This document shows positions 1 to 12,000 of a DNA stretch of 64,000 bases, one piece after another. Origin of the DNA: Plumapathes pennacea (lineage: Eukaryota > Cnidaria > Anthozoa > Antipatharia > Myriopathidae); NCBI GenBank assembly GCA_964036295.1, contig OZ038470.1, positions 1,973,501-2,037,500 on the forward strand. The letters run 5' to 3'. The notes under the pieces were generated by a model that saw only the letters and a program-made list of their open reading frames with translations, searched no databases and was not told where the DNA came from. The translations under genes were made by a program, and so were the position numbers. How positions within the stretch are numbered: position 1 is the stretch's first letter; every line of letters begins with the position of its first letter.

Positions 1-26
1 GGCAGCAATGAGAACATCTAAAATAC

Positions 27-3000
27 CCGATCTCCTTTTGCTCCAGAAGCCTCCCCCTATGTACAAATGAAATAAAAAGCGACATTAACCAAGGAGTCAA
101 ATTATCACAAAAAAGCATGAACGTCCAGTGTCACGCACCTTGGCGCCCTTAACTCCTTCGGGACCGACTTCTCCTTGAACACCCGGCTCTCCCTGGATAA
201 GAAACGGACGAATTACCAAGGTAAGAAGAACAACACCTCTCTAAGGGCACGTGCACACCGATGAATTTAGAATTGAAAACGCATACTTTTTACAAGTTTT
301 CGAGCTTCCGTCCACACTAAAACGATGACTTGAAAACGGAGCTTCCAAAAACGGTTCCAAACAGTTTTCAAATAAAATATGTGAGCGATGCAGTGTGAAT
401 TAATTTTTCAACCAGTTTTTGTCTCAGCAAGGTATCAAACGTGACTTTCTCCACAATAGTATATTTTTCGTGAGAAACTAGAAGAGAAAATTTATTTAAT
501 CACTCTTGGGTTCGTATCTGTACTTACAACCCCAGGCTGGCCGGGTGGTCCTTGAACGCCGTCCCTCCCGTCAAATCCAGGTAAACCTGTTGAGCCTTGT
601 TCACCCTGCGACATAAGTTAAGAATAAAAGAAATAAAATTTACGTTGGGCTCCACAAGAGGGCAAGTAGGATCTCAAGGTAAGATCTCAAGGCCCTAACC
701 TAACCTGCCTACATAGAATGTGATCAAATTCACGTGTGACACATACACACTATTCAAATCGAACATAAACCAAAGTGATTGACATGCCACTAACCTTTTT
801 CCCAGGAAGACCGATCGGCCCTTGATCACCTTTCTCACCACGAAGACCCTGCAGGAATAAAACCAACATGCGATAAATCAATTGGCGAGTTGTTTATGTG
901 CTCGTCCAGGTCAGAACAAACACGTGATACCAGGACAGGAAGGACAAGGACGTCGTAAAACGGAAAGTTATATTCCTACCTGAACTCCCTTGGAGCCTTG
1001 CGGTCCCTGCTCCCCTGTTTCCCCCTTAATAATCTTTAGAGCCTATGAGAAAAACACATTTCAGTATCCATACTTTACTCGAAAGTCTTTATAGTGTTTC
1101 CCTTGAAGCAGAAGACGCTTACATGGCAACGAAGTTTGCACACACGCACATAAACACACCACGTACTTTAGACATAAAACAAATATTCAGTTACTTATCT
1201 GATCCCTAAGTGAAAATAAACAAGTGACTCACTGCTCATTCATTCACACATTTCCTCATTCGCTAACTCACTCATTTATTCACTCATCCATTCAGTCACT
1301 CACTTATACACTCACTTCTCATTCACTCACTCAATCACAGACTCGCGTAGTATGTGCATCATTCATTCACTCACTCCCTTCTACACTCCACTTATTCACT
1401 TATTCATTCATTCACTTTTTACTTACTTATTCATTAATTGACCCATTCTTATAGTCTACTAGACCGAAGCTCTCCATCTTTGACTTACCTCCTTGGTGGA
1501 ATTGTTCACAAAGACTGCGGGCAAACCAGGAGGCCCCGGGGGACCTGGTAATCCCGCGGATCCATGAAGACCGCTAGCACCAGGTACACCAGGCTCACCC
1601 TACAAAGAAGTTTTGAATTCCGTATATGGTTAAGGGATTCTGATTGGTCGATCTTCAAATGGGAAAAATTTCAAGTACCAAACAGATGCCCTAATACACT
1701 ACTCTCCTCCATATCTGTTCACAGTGCAAAATTTAAATTAACGAAAAAAGAAACAGCAAGCAAGAAAACCAAGAAGAAAGAAAAAAAAAAACAAAGATAT
1801 AAAAGAACAACAACAATAAGAAGAAAAGTAAACAATAAAACAATAAAAAATGATAAACCGACAAATGACGAAACAAAAGCAACAACAAAAATCCTAAAAG
1901 TTCCAGAGATCAACTGTTTTCACCTTTTGTCCTGTGAGCCCCATCTGTCCTGGTTCTCCCTGCAAAGCAGTAATAGTTTGCATTTACTCACACCATCGCG
2001 TAAGGCAAACAAAAAAAAAAAAAAAAAAAAGAAAAGGAATGAAAAGAAATAGTTATCTTACTACTCTTGGTTTTGTTCTTCCCTCTATTTTTGTTTAATT
2101 CATATACAGCAGAGCAGCTGTACATTTTAAAGCAGGTGAAATTCTCCAAAACGCCCTACTCAGATCGTTCTGAAACCATCATATATCCACATCTACAGTT
2201 TGAATCCTCTTACTATTTGCCCATTGATGGTCACGATTTCCTTCCCTGTCTCGAAGTGTAAAGCTTTTCCAGGTGGTCCCGGTAAGCCGCGCGGACCAGG
2301 GGCTCCACTCTCGCCCTTCTGGCCAAGAATTGCTAACAAAAATAACAATAATAAATGCATAAATAGAACACTCAGAAGAAGATACTGCTTCAAATCAAGA
2401 AACAAAAAATCCACGAATTTGAAATCTAAGAAAACGTGGAGCTGTGCACACTCGGCTTGTATTTAAGATGTCCTCGTGACGTCACAGAAGTCGTTTGCCA
2501 GCTCGGTTCCGCAGACGGTATTTTTCGGCCTCGCAAAGCAACTGGTGGGAAATCCGTCTGTTTTCGCAGACAAGGTCTAAACGGGCCCTTCGTTTCGGAC
2601 CTTATTATTATTATTTTTTGGCTGAGCGTAGAGAGTAGAACTGTAAAAAAGTGTAATTTAACAATTCCTTACTCGAGTTCAAGCTGGAAGGACCAGGCGC
2701 TCCTCTCTCGCCCTTCTCTCCTTTGGTTCCCAAACCCGCATCGCCTTTAAGACCCTTCTCTCCGGGTTCCCCTTTAAGACCTAAGGGGCCTTGTGGCTCC
2801 AAGGTTCCCACCTGTTCAATGGCAGAAGAGAGATGTCAAACGTAACAAAAAACTGAACGGTGTTCTAAGTGATCTAAAGCTTTAAACCTGAATTGTGGAA
2901 CAACTGATTGTATTATCTGAAGTTTAATTTAATGAACTAAACGTCTATCACATTTTGAAAGCGCTCTAACGGAAGGCTACTAAAACGCTGAAATATCAAC

Positions 3001-6000
3001 TAACACATTCATTACGGCGTTCAGCATATCCACCTCAATTCTACATTCTACGTGTGATCAACTACTTACTCTTGCTGTGCTTGCCACTCGGGGAATAATA
3101 GTCGAAAGCAAAGAGGTCCGTGGCTGCCTGGTTCTTTCTTGACCTGTAGCTATACTCGCCGTTTGGACGGTGACTGGCGCTACAGAGCTCCAAGCACGGC
3201 TGCCAACAGACTCCGATGATCTTCCTTGGCTGGAAGGGCGCAGTGTGGACACCCATTCCCCGTGAGTAGGACTGGCGTTTTCTGATGGTACTTCATCGGT
3301 ACTTTCACTTACAATCTGCGTTATTGAAGAAGGTCTCGTTCTCAATGAATCACTGCCGCTTACAGTTGATCCCTCTCCTTCTACTCTGCCAATAACAGTT
3401 TCATTGCCCTCTGAGTCTGTTTCGTTATAAATCTCTGTCTCCATGGTTACAGTGGTAAGATCTACTTCAGCGGTTGTTGGAGATTCAGTGCCGATCACGA
3501 CAGAGGAACGAGTAGTGGGGGGAGCGGTTGACTTCTCTGCACTTTCAGTGTCTGTCTGAACTTGGACAGTACCGCTAGTGGAACCAGCAGTGGGAACAGC
3601 GGTTGACGTTTCCATACTTTTAGTGTCCGTCTGAACTTGGACAGTACCGCTACTTGAACCAGTAGTAGGAGCAGTGGTTGACTTCTCTATGTTTTCAGTG
3701 CCTGTCTGAACTTGGACAGTACCACTCGTGGAACCAGCAGTAGGAGCAGCTGTTGACTTCTCTGCACTTTCAGTGTCTGTCTGAACTTGGACAGTACCAC
3801 TCGTGGAACCAGCAGTGGGAACAGCGGTTGAAATCTCTCCACTTTCAGTGTCTGTCTGAACTTGGACAGTACCGATCGTGGAACCTGCAGTGGGAGCATC
3901 AGTTGACTTCTCTACACTTTCAGTGTCTGTCGGAACTTGGACAGTACCGATCGTGGAACCAGCAGTGGGGGCAGCTGTTGACTTCTCTACACTTTCAGTG
4001 TCTGTCTGAACTTGGACAGTACCGATCGTGGAACCTGCAGTGGGAGCAGTGGTTGACTTCTCTACACTTTCAGTGTCTGTCTGAACTTGGACAGTACCGA
4101 TCGTGGAACCTGCAGTGGGAGCAGTGGTTGACTTCTCTACACTTTCAGTGTCTGTCTGAACTTGGACATTACCACTCGTGGAACCAGCAGTGGGGGCAGC
4201 GGTTGACTTCTCTACATTTTCAGTGTTTGTCTGAACTTGGACAGTACCGATCGTGGAACCTGCAGTGGGAGCAGCGGTTGACCTGTCTACACTTTCAGTG
4301 TCTGTCGGAACTTGGACAGTACCGATCGTGGAACCAGCAGTGGGAGCAGCGGTTGACTTGTCTATGTTTTCGGTGTTAATCTTGACTTGGACAGTTCCGC
4401 TCGTGGAGGAAATAATCTGTCCTTCAACTGAACTGTTGCCTTCTGTTATTTCCGTTAGGATTTGGACAGTGCCAACAGTAGAACCCTGTGTAGGAGCAGA
4501 TGTTGATTTCTTCGCACTATCTGTTTCAGTCTCTACTTCGACAGAGGCGGTGGTGGACGCTTCGATAAGAGTTTCAGTTGGCTTTTGAACGTCTTCCGTT
4601 TTAGACTCAACTTCAACAGGGGCGGTAGTCAATTCTTCCGTAACAGCTTCAGTTGATTTCTGTACGCTTTCTGTTTCAGTCACAACTTCAACAGAGGCGG
4701 TAGTGGACCCTTCCGTAACAGCTTCAGTTGATTTCTGTACGCTTTCTGTTTCAGTCTCAACTTCAACAGAGGCGGTAGTGGACCCTTCCGTAACAGCTTC
4801 AGTTGATTTCTGTACGCTTTCTGTTTCAGTCTCAACTTCAACAGAGGCGGTAGTGGATTCTTCAGCAACAGCTTCAGTTGATTTCTGTACGCTTTCTGTT
4901 TCAGTCTCTACTTCAACAGAGGAGGTAGTGGACCCTTCCGTAACAGCTTCAGTAGATTTCTGTACGCTTTCTGTTTCAGTCTCTACTTCAACAGAGGCGG
5001 TAGTGGATTCTTCAGCAACAGCTTCAGTAGATTTCTGTACGCTTTCTGTTTCAGTCTCTACTTCAACAGAGGCGGTAGTGGAACCTTCCGTAACAGCTTC
5101 AGTTGATTTCTGTACGCTTTCTGTTTCAGTCTCAACTTCAACAGAGGCGGTAGTGGAACCTTCCGTAACAGCTTCAGTTGATTTCTGTACGCTTTCTGTT
5201 TCAGTCTGAACTTCAACAGAGGCGGTAGTGGAACCTTCCGTAACAGCTTCAGTTGATTTCTGTACACTTTCTATTTCAGTCTCAACTTCAACAGAGGCGG
5301 TAGTGGACCCTTCCGTAACAGCTTCAGTTGATTTCTGTACGCTTTCTGTTTCAGTCTCTACTTCAACAGAGGCGGTAGTGGATTCTTCAGCAAGACCTTC
5401 AGTAGATTTCTGTACGCTTTCTGTTTCAGTCTCAACTTCAACAGAGGCGGTAGTGGAACCTTCCGTAACAGCTTCAGTTGATTTCTGTACGCTTTCTGTT
5501 TCAGTCTCTACTTCAACAGAGGCGGTAGTGGATTCTTCAGCAAGACCTTCAGTAGATTTCTGTACGCCTTCTGTTTCAGTCTCAACTTCAACAGAGGCGG
5601 TAGTGGAACCTTCCGTAACAGCTTCAGTTGATTTCTGTACGCTTTCTGTTTCAGTCTCAACTTCAACAGAGGCGGTAGTGGACCCTTCCGTAACAGCTTC
5701 AGTTGATTTCTGTACGCTTTCTGTTTCAGTCTCAACTTCAACAGAGGCGGTAGTGGATTCTTCAGCAACAGCTTCAGTTGATTTCTGTACGCTTTCTGTT
5801 TCAGTCTGAACTTCAACAGAGGCGGTAGTGGACCCTTCCGTAAGAACTTCAGTTGATTTCTGTACGCTTTCTGTTTCAGTCTCTACTTCAACAGAGGCGG
5901 TAGTGGACCCTTCCGTAACAGCTTCAGTTGATTTCTGTACGCTTTCTGTTTCAGTCTCAACTTCAACAGAGGCGGTAGTGGAACCTTCCGTAACAGCTTC

Positions 6001-9000
6001 AGTTGATTTCTGTACGCTTTCTGTTTCAGTCTCTACTTCAACAGAGGCGGTAGTGGAACCTTCCGTAACAGCTTCAGTTGATTTCTGTACGCTTTCTGTT
6101 TCAGTCTGAACTTCAACAGAGGCGGTAGTGGAACCTTCCGTAACAGCTTCAGTAGATTTCTGTACGCTTTCTGTTTCAGTCTCAACTTCAACAGAGGCGG
6201 TAGTGGACCCTTCCGTAACAGCTTCAGTTGATTTCTGTACGCTTTCTGTTTCAGTCTCAACTTCAACAGAGGCGGTAGTGGAACCTTCCGTAACAGCTTC
6301 AGTTGATTTCTGTACGCTTTCTGTTTCAGTCTCAACTTCAACAGAGGCGGTAGTGTATTCTTCAGTAACAGCTTCAGTAGATTTCTGTACGCTTTCTGTT
6401 TCAGTCTCAACTTCAACAGAGGCGGTAGTGGATTCTTCAGCAACAGCTTCAGTAGATTTCTGTACGCTTTCTGTTTCAGTCTCTACTTCAACAGAGGCGG
6501 TAGTGGACCCTTCCGTAACAGCTTCAGTTGATTTCTGTACCCTTTCTGTTTCAGTCTCAACTTCAACAGAGGCGGTAGTGGACTGTTCAGCAACAGCTTC
6601 AGTAGATTTCTGTACGCTTTCTGTTTCAGTCTCAACTTCAACAGAGGCGGTAGTGGATTCTTCAGTAACAGCTTCAGTTGATTTCTGCACGCTTTCTGTT
6701 TCAGTCTCAACTTCAACAGAGGCGGTAGTGGATTCTTCAGCAACAGCTTCAGTTGATTTCTGTACGCTTTCTGTTTCAGTCACAACTTCAACAGAGGCGG
6801 TAGTGGAACCTTCCGTAACAGCTTCAGTTGATTTCTGCGCGATATCAGTTTCAGTCTTTACTTCAACAGAGGCGGTAGTGGAACCTTCCGTAACAGCTTC
6901 AGTTGATTTCTGTACGCTTTCTGTTTCAGTCTCAACTTCAACAGAGGCGGTAGTGGATTCTTCAGCAACAGCTTCAGTAGATTTCTGTACGCTTTCTGTT
7001 TCAGTCTCAACCTCTACAGAGGCGGTAGTGGATTCTTCAGTAACAGCTTCAGTTGATTTCTGCACGCTTTCTGTTTCAGTCTCACCTTCAACAGAGGCGG
7101 TAGTGGATTCTTCAGCAACAGCTTCAGTTGATTTCTGTACGCTTTCTGTTTCAGTCACAACTTCAACAGAGGCGGTAGTGGATTCTTCAGCAACAGCTTC
7201 AGTTGATTTCTGTACGCTTTCTGTTTCAGTCACAACTTCAACAGAGGCGGTAGTGGACCCTTCCGTAACAGCTTCAGTTGATTTCTGTACGCTATCTGTT
7301 TCAGTCACAACTTCAACAGAGGCGGTAGTGGATTCTTCAGTAACAACTTCAGTAGATTTCTGTACGCTTTCTGTTTCAGTCTCAACTTCAACAGAGGCGG
7401 TAGTGTATTCTTCAGTAACAGCTTCAGTTGATTTCTGTACGCTTTCTGTTTCAGTCTCAACTTCAACAGAGGCGGTAGTGGATTCTTCAGTAACAGCTTC
7501 AGTTGATTTCTGTACGCTTTCTGTTTCAGTCACAACTTCAACAGAGGCGGTAGTGGATTCTTCAGCAACAGCTGCAGTTGATTTCTGTACGCTTTCCGCT
7601 TCAGTCTCTAGTTCAATAGAAGCGGTAGTGGATTCTTCAGCAACAGCTTCAGTTGATTTCTGTACGCTTTCTGTTTCAGTAACAACTTCAACAGAGGCGG
7701 TAGTGGACCCTTCCGTAACAGCTTCAGTTGATTTCTGTGCACTTTCCGTTTCAGTCTCTACTTGAACAGAAGCTGCTGTGGATTCTTCAGCAAGACCTTC
7801 AGTTGATTTCTGTACGCTTTCTGTTTCAGTCTCTACTTCAACAGAAGCTGCTGTGGATTCTTCAGCAAGACCTTCAGTTGATTTCTGTACGCTTTCTGTT
7901 TCAGTCTCTACTTCAACAGAAGCTGCTGTGGATTCTTCAGCAAGACCTTCAGTTGATTTCTGTACGCTTTCTGTTTCAGTCTCTACTTGAACAGAAGCTG
8001 TTGTGGATTCTTCAGCAAGACCTTCAGTTGATTTCTGTACGCTTTCTGTTTCAGTCTCTACTTGAACAGAAGCTGCTGTGGATTCTTCAGCAAGACCTTC
8101 AGTTGATTTCTGTACGCTTTCTGTTTGAGTCTCTGCTTCAACAGAGGCGGTAGTCGATCTTTCAGCGACAAGTTCAGTGAATTCCTGTGCGCTTTCTGTT
8201 TCATTGCCAACTTCGAAAGATGCAGTAGTGGATCCTTCCGTAACAGCTTCAGTTGATATTTGTACGCTTTCAGTGTCTGTCTGAACCTGGACAGTACCCC
8301 TCGAGGAACCAGCAGTGGGAGCAGCGGTTGACTTTTCTACGTTTTCGGTGTCCGTTTTGACTTCGACAGTACCGCTCGTGGAGGAAATAATCTGTCCTTC
8401 AACTGAGCTGTTGCCTTCTGTTATTTCCGTTAGGATTTGGACAGTGCCAAGAGTAGAACCCTGTGTAGGAGCAAACGTTGGTTTCTGTACGCTTTCTGTT
8501 TCAGTAACAACTTTAACAGAGGCGGTAGTGGACCCTTCCGTAACGGCTTCAGTTGATTTCTGTACGCTATCAGTTTCAGTAACAACTTCAACAGAGGCGG
8601 TAGTGGATTCTTCCGTAACAGCTTCAGTTGATTTCTGTACGCTATCAGTTTCAGTCTCAACTTCAACAGAGGCGGTAGTGGATTCTTCCGTAACAGCTTC
8701 AGTTGATTTCTGTACGCTATCAGTTTCAGTCTCAACTTCAACAGAGGCGGTAGTGGAACCTTCCGTAACAGCTTCAGTTGATTTCTGCACGCTATCAGCT
8801 TCAGTCTCAACTTCGACAGAGGCGGTGGTGGAACCTTCCGTAACAGCTTCAGTTGATTTCTGCGCGATATCAGTTTCAGTCTTTACTTCAACAGAGGCGG
8901 TAGTGGAACCTTCCGTAATAGCTTCAGTTGATTTCTGCACGCTATCAGTTTCAGTCTCAACTTCAACAGAGGCGGTAGTGGAACCTTCGATAACAGCTTC

Positions 9001-12000
9001 AGTTGATTTCTGCACGCTATCAGTTTCAGTCTTTACTTCAACAGAGGCGGTAGTGGAACCTTCCGTAACAGCTTCAGTTGATTTCTGTACGCTATCAGTT
9101 TCAGTCTCAACTTCAACAGAGGCGGTAGTGGATTCTTCCGTAACAGCTTCAGTTGATTTCTGCGCGCTATCAGTTTCAGTCTCAACTTCAACAGAGGCGG
9201 TGGTGGAACCTTCGATAACAGCTTCAGTTGATTTCTGCACGCTATCAGTTTCAGTCTCTACTTCAACAGAGGCGGTAGTGGAACCTTCCGTAACAGCTTC
9301 AGTTGATTTCTGCGCGCTATCAGTTTCAGTCTCAACTTCAACAGAGTCGGTAGTGGATTCTTCCGCAACAGCTTCAGTTGATTTCTGCGCGCTATCAGTT
9401 TCAGTCTCAACTTCAACAGAGGCGGTAGTGGAACCTTCCGTAACAGCTTCAGTTGATTTCTGCGCGCTATCAGTTTCAGTCTCAACTTCAACAGAGCCGG
9501 TAGTGGAACCTTCCGTAGCAGCTTCAGTTGATTTCTGTACGCTTTCTGTTTCAGTTTGAACTTCGGCAGGGAAGGTAGTAGATCCTTCAGCAACAGCTTC
9601 AGTTGATTTCTTTTCGCTTTCTATTTCAGTCTCAACTTCGACAGAGGCGGTTGTGGATCCTTTTGTAACAGCTGCAGTTGATTTTTTTATGCTTTCAGTT
9701 TCTGTCTGAACTTGGACAGTACCGCTGGTGGATCCTGCAGTGGGGGCTTCGGTTGACATCTCTGCATTTTCAGTGTCTGTCTGAACTTGGACAGTGCCAC
9801 CAGTGGAACCTGCAGTGGGAGCTTCGGTTGACCTTTCTACGCTTTTAGTGTCTGTCTCGACTTGGACAGTACCGCTGGGGGAACCTGCAGTGGGAGCTTC
9901 GGTTGACATCTCTGCATTTTCAGTGTCTGTCTGAACTTGGACAGTGCCACCAGTGGATCCTGCAGTGGGAGCTTCGGTTGACCTATCTACGCTTTTAGTG
10001 TCTGTCTCGACTTGGACATTACCGCTGGTGGAACCTGCAGTGGGAGCTTCGGTTAACATCTCTGCATTTTCAGTGTCTGTCTGAACTTGGACAGTGCCAC
10101 CAGTGGAACCTGCAGTGGGAGCTTCGGTTGACCTATCTACGCTTTTAGTGTTTGTCTCGACTTGGACAGTACCGATGGTGGAACCTGCGGTGGGAGCTTC
10201 GGTTGACATCTCTGCACTTTCAGTGTCTGTCTGAACTTGGACTGTGCCGCCAGTGGAACCTGCAGTGGGGGCAACCGTTGACCTTTTTACGCTTTCAGTG
10301 TCTGTTTCGACTTGGACAGTACCACTCGTGGATCCTGCAGTGGGAGCTTCAGTTGACATCGCCACACTTTCAGTGTCTGTCTCGACTTGGACAGTACCGC
10401 TGGTGGATCCCGGAGTGGGAGCAACAGTTGACTTCTCTACGCTTTCAGTGTCTGTCTCAACTTGGACAGTACCACTCGTGGATCCTGCAGTGGGAGCTTC
10501 AGTTGACATCGCCACACTTTCAGTGTCTGTCCCGACTTGGACATTACCGCTGGTGGATCCTGCAGTGGGAGCTTTGGTTGACATCGCCACACTTTCAGTG
10601 TCTGACTCGACTTGGACATTACCGCTGGTGGATCCTGCAGTGGGAGCTTTGGTTGACATCGCCACACTTTCAGTGTCTGTCTCCACTTGGACAGTGCCGC
10701 TGGTGGATCCTGCAGTGGGAGCAGCGGTTGACTTTACTACGCTTTCAGTGTCTGTCTCAACTTGGACAGTGCCGCCAGTGGAACCAGCACTCGGAGCTGC
10801 AGTTGACATCTCTACACTTTTAGTGTCTGTCTGAACTTGGACAGTACCACTCGTGGAACCTGCAGTGGGAGCAGTGGTTGACATCTCTACACTTTCAGTG
10901 TCTGTCTGGACTTGGACAGTATCACTCGTGGAACCTGCAGTGGGAGCTTTGGTTGACATCGCCACACTTTCAGTGTCTGTCTCCACTTGGACAGTGCCGC
11001 TGGTGGATCCTGCAGTGGGAGCAGTGGTTGACGTTACAACGCTTTCAGTGTCTGTCTCAACTTGGACAGTGCCGCCAGTGGAACCTGCATTGGGAGCTTT
11101 GGTTGACATCTCTACACTTTTAGTGTCTGTCCGAACTTGGACAGTACCACTCGTGGAACCTGCAGTGGGAGCAGTGGTTGACATCTCTACCCTTTCAGTG
11201 TCTGTCTGGACTTGGACAGTACCACTGGTGGAACCTGCAGTGGGAGCTTCGGTTGACATCGCCACACTTTCAGTGTCTGTCTCCACTTGGACATTACCGC
11301 TGGTGGATCCTGCAGTGGGAGCTTCGGGTGACATCTCCACAGTTTCGGTGTCTGTCTGAACTTGGACAGTATCACTCGTGGAACCTGCAGTGGGAGTTTC
11401 GGTTGACATCTCTACACTTTCAGTGTCTGTCTGAACTTGGACAGTACCGCTAGTGGAACCAGGAGTGGGAGCTGCGCTTGACTTCTCTACGCTTTCAGTG
11501 TCTGTCTGAACTTGAGAAGAAGCGTCGGTAGACATTCCCTGTGTTTTTGTCGTAGCCTTTTCGGTGTGGATTACGTCAATAACATCTGGATTGTCAGCTG
11601 TACTTCTTTCCGCGGCCATCCCATCAGCAGTCGTGGCGGAAGTAGACGCTGCTGTACTGCTGTCAATGGGGCTATCTCCTGCTTCTGTTCCGGTGGCTTT
11701 GCTGCCTTCAGGAGTTGAAGATGACGTCGTTGGCTGAGAAGCTTCGCCTTCTCCTGATCGTGGAGTTGTGGATGGGTCCGTTAGGATCAAATCGACGACA
11801 TCTGGACTCTCCGTGCTTGCCATCCCGTCACTCGTCATTGCACCGGTGGTACTCTCGGGAAGCATTCTGCTAGCATTGGTGGCGTCTGGCCGGTCCGTTG
11901 TAGGCAACAATGTACGAGGAGAGCTGGACGTTAGATCCAAATCTAGGGTCGACGCGGAGCTTAAGGCTGATTCCGTTTTAAGCTCTGTTCGAATCAGATC

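Noticed and set aside
1564-2052. 162-codon plus-strand frame with poly-Lys
   Set aside because: It runs antisense through two collagen exons and an A-rich intron; composition explains it.
3753-11453. Long plus-strand open frames (up to 545 codons) opposite the giant exon
   Set aside because: They mirror the 75-bp repeat: a stop-free unit on the antisense strand stays open when repeated. No start context, splice sites or sensible composition.
3500-11515. Regularly spaced repeats resembling a CRISPR array
   Set aside because: Units are contiguous without unique spacers, are in a coding frame, and the DNA is eukaryotic.
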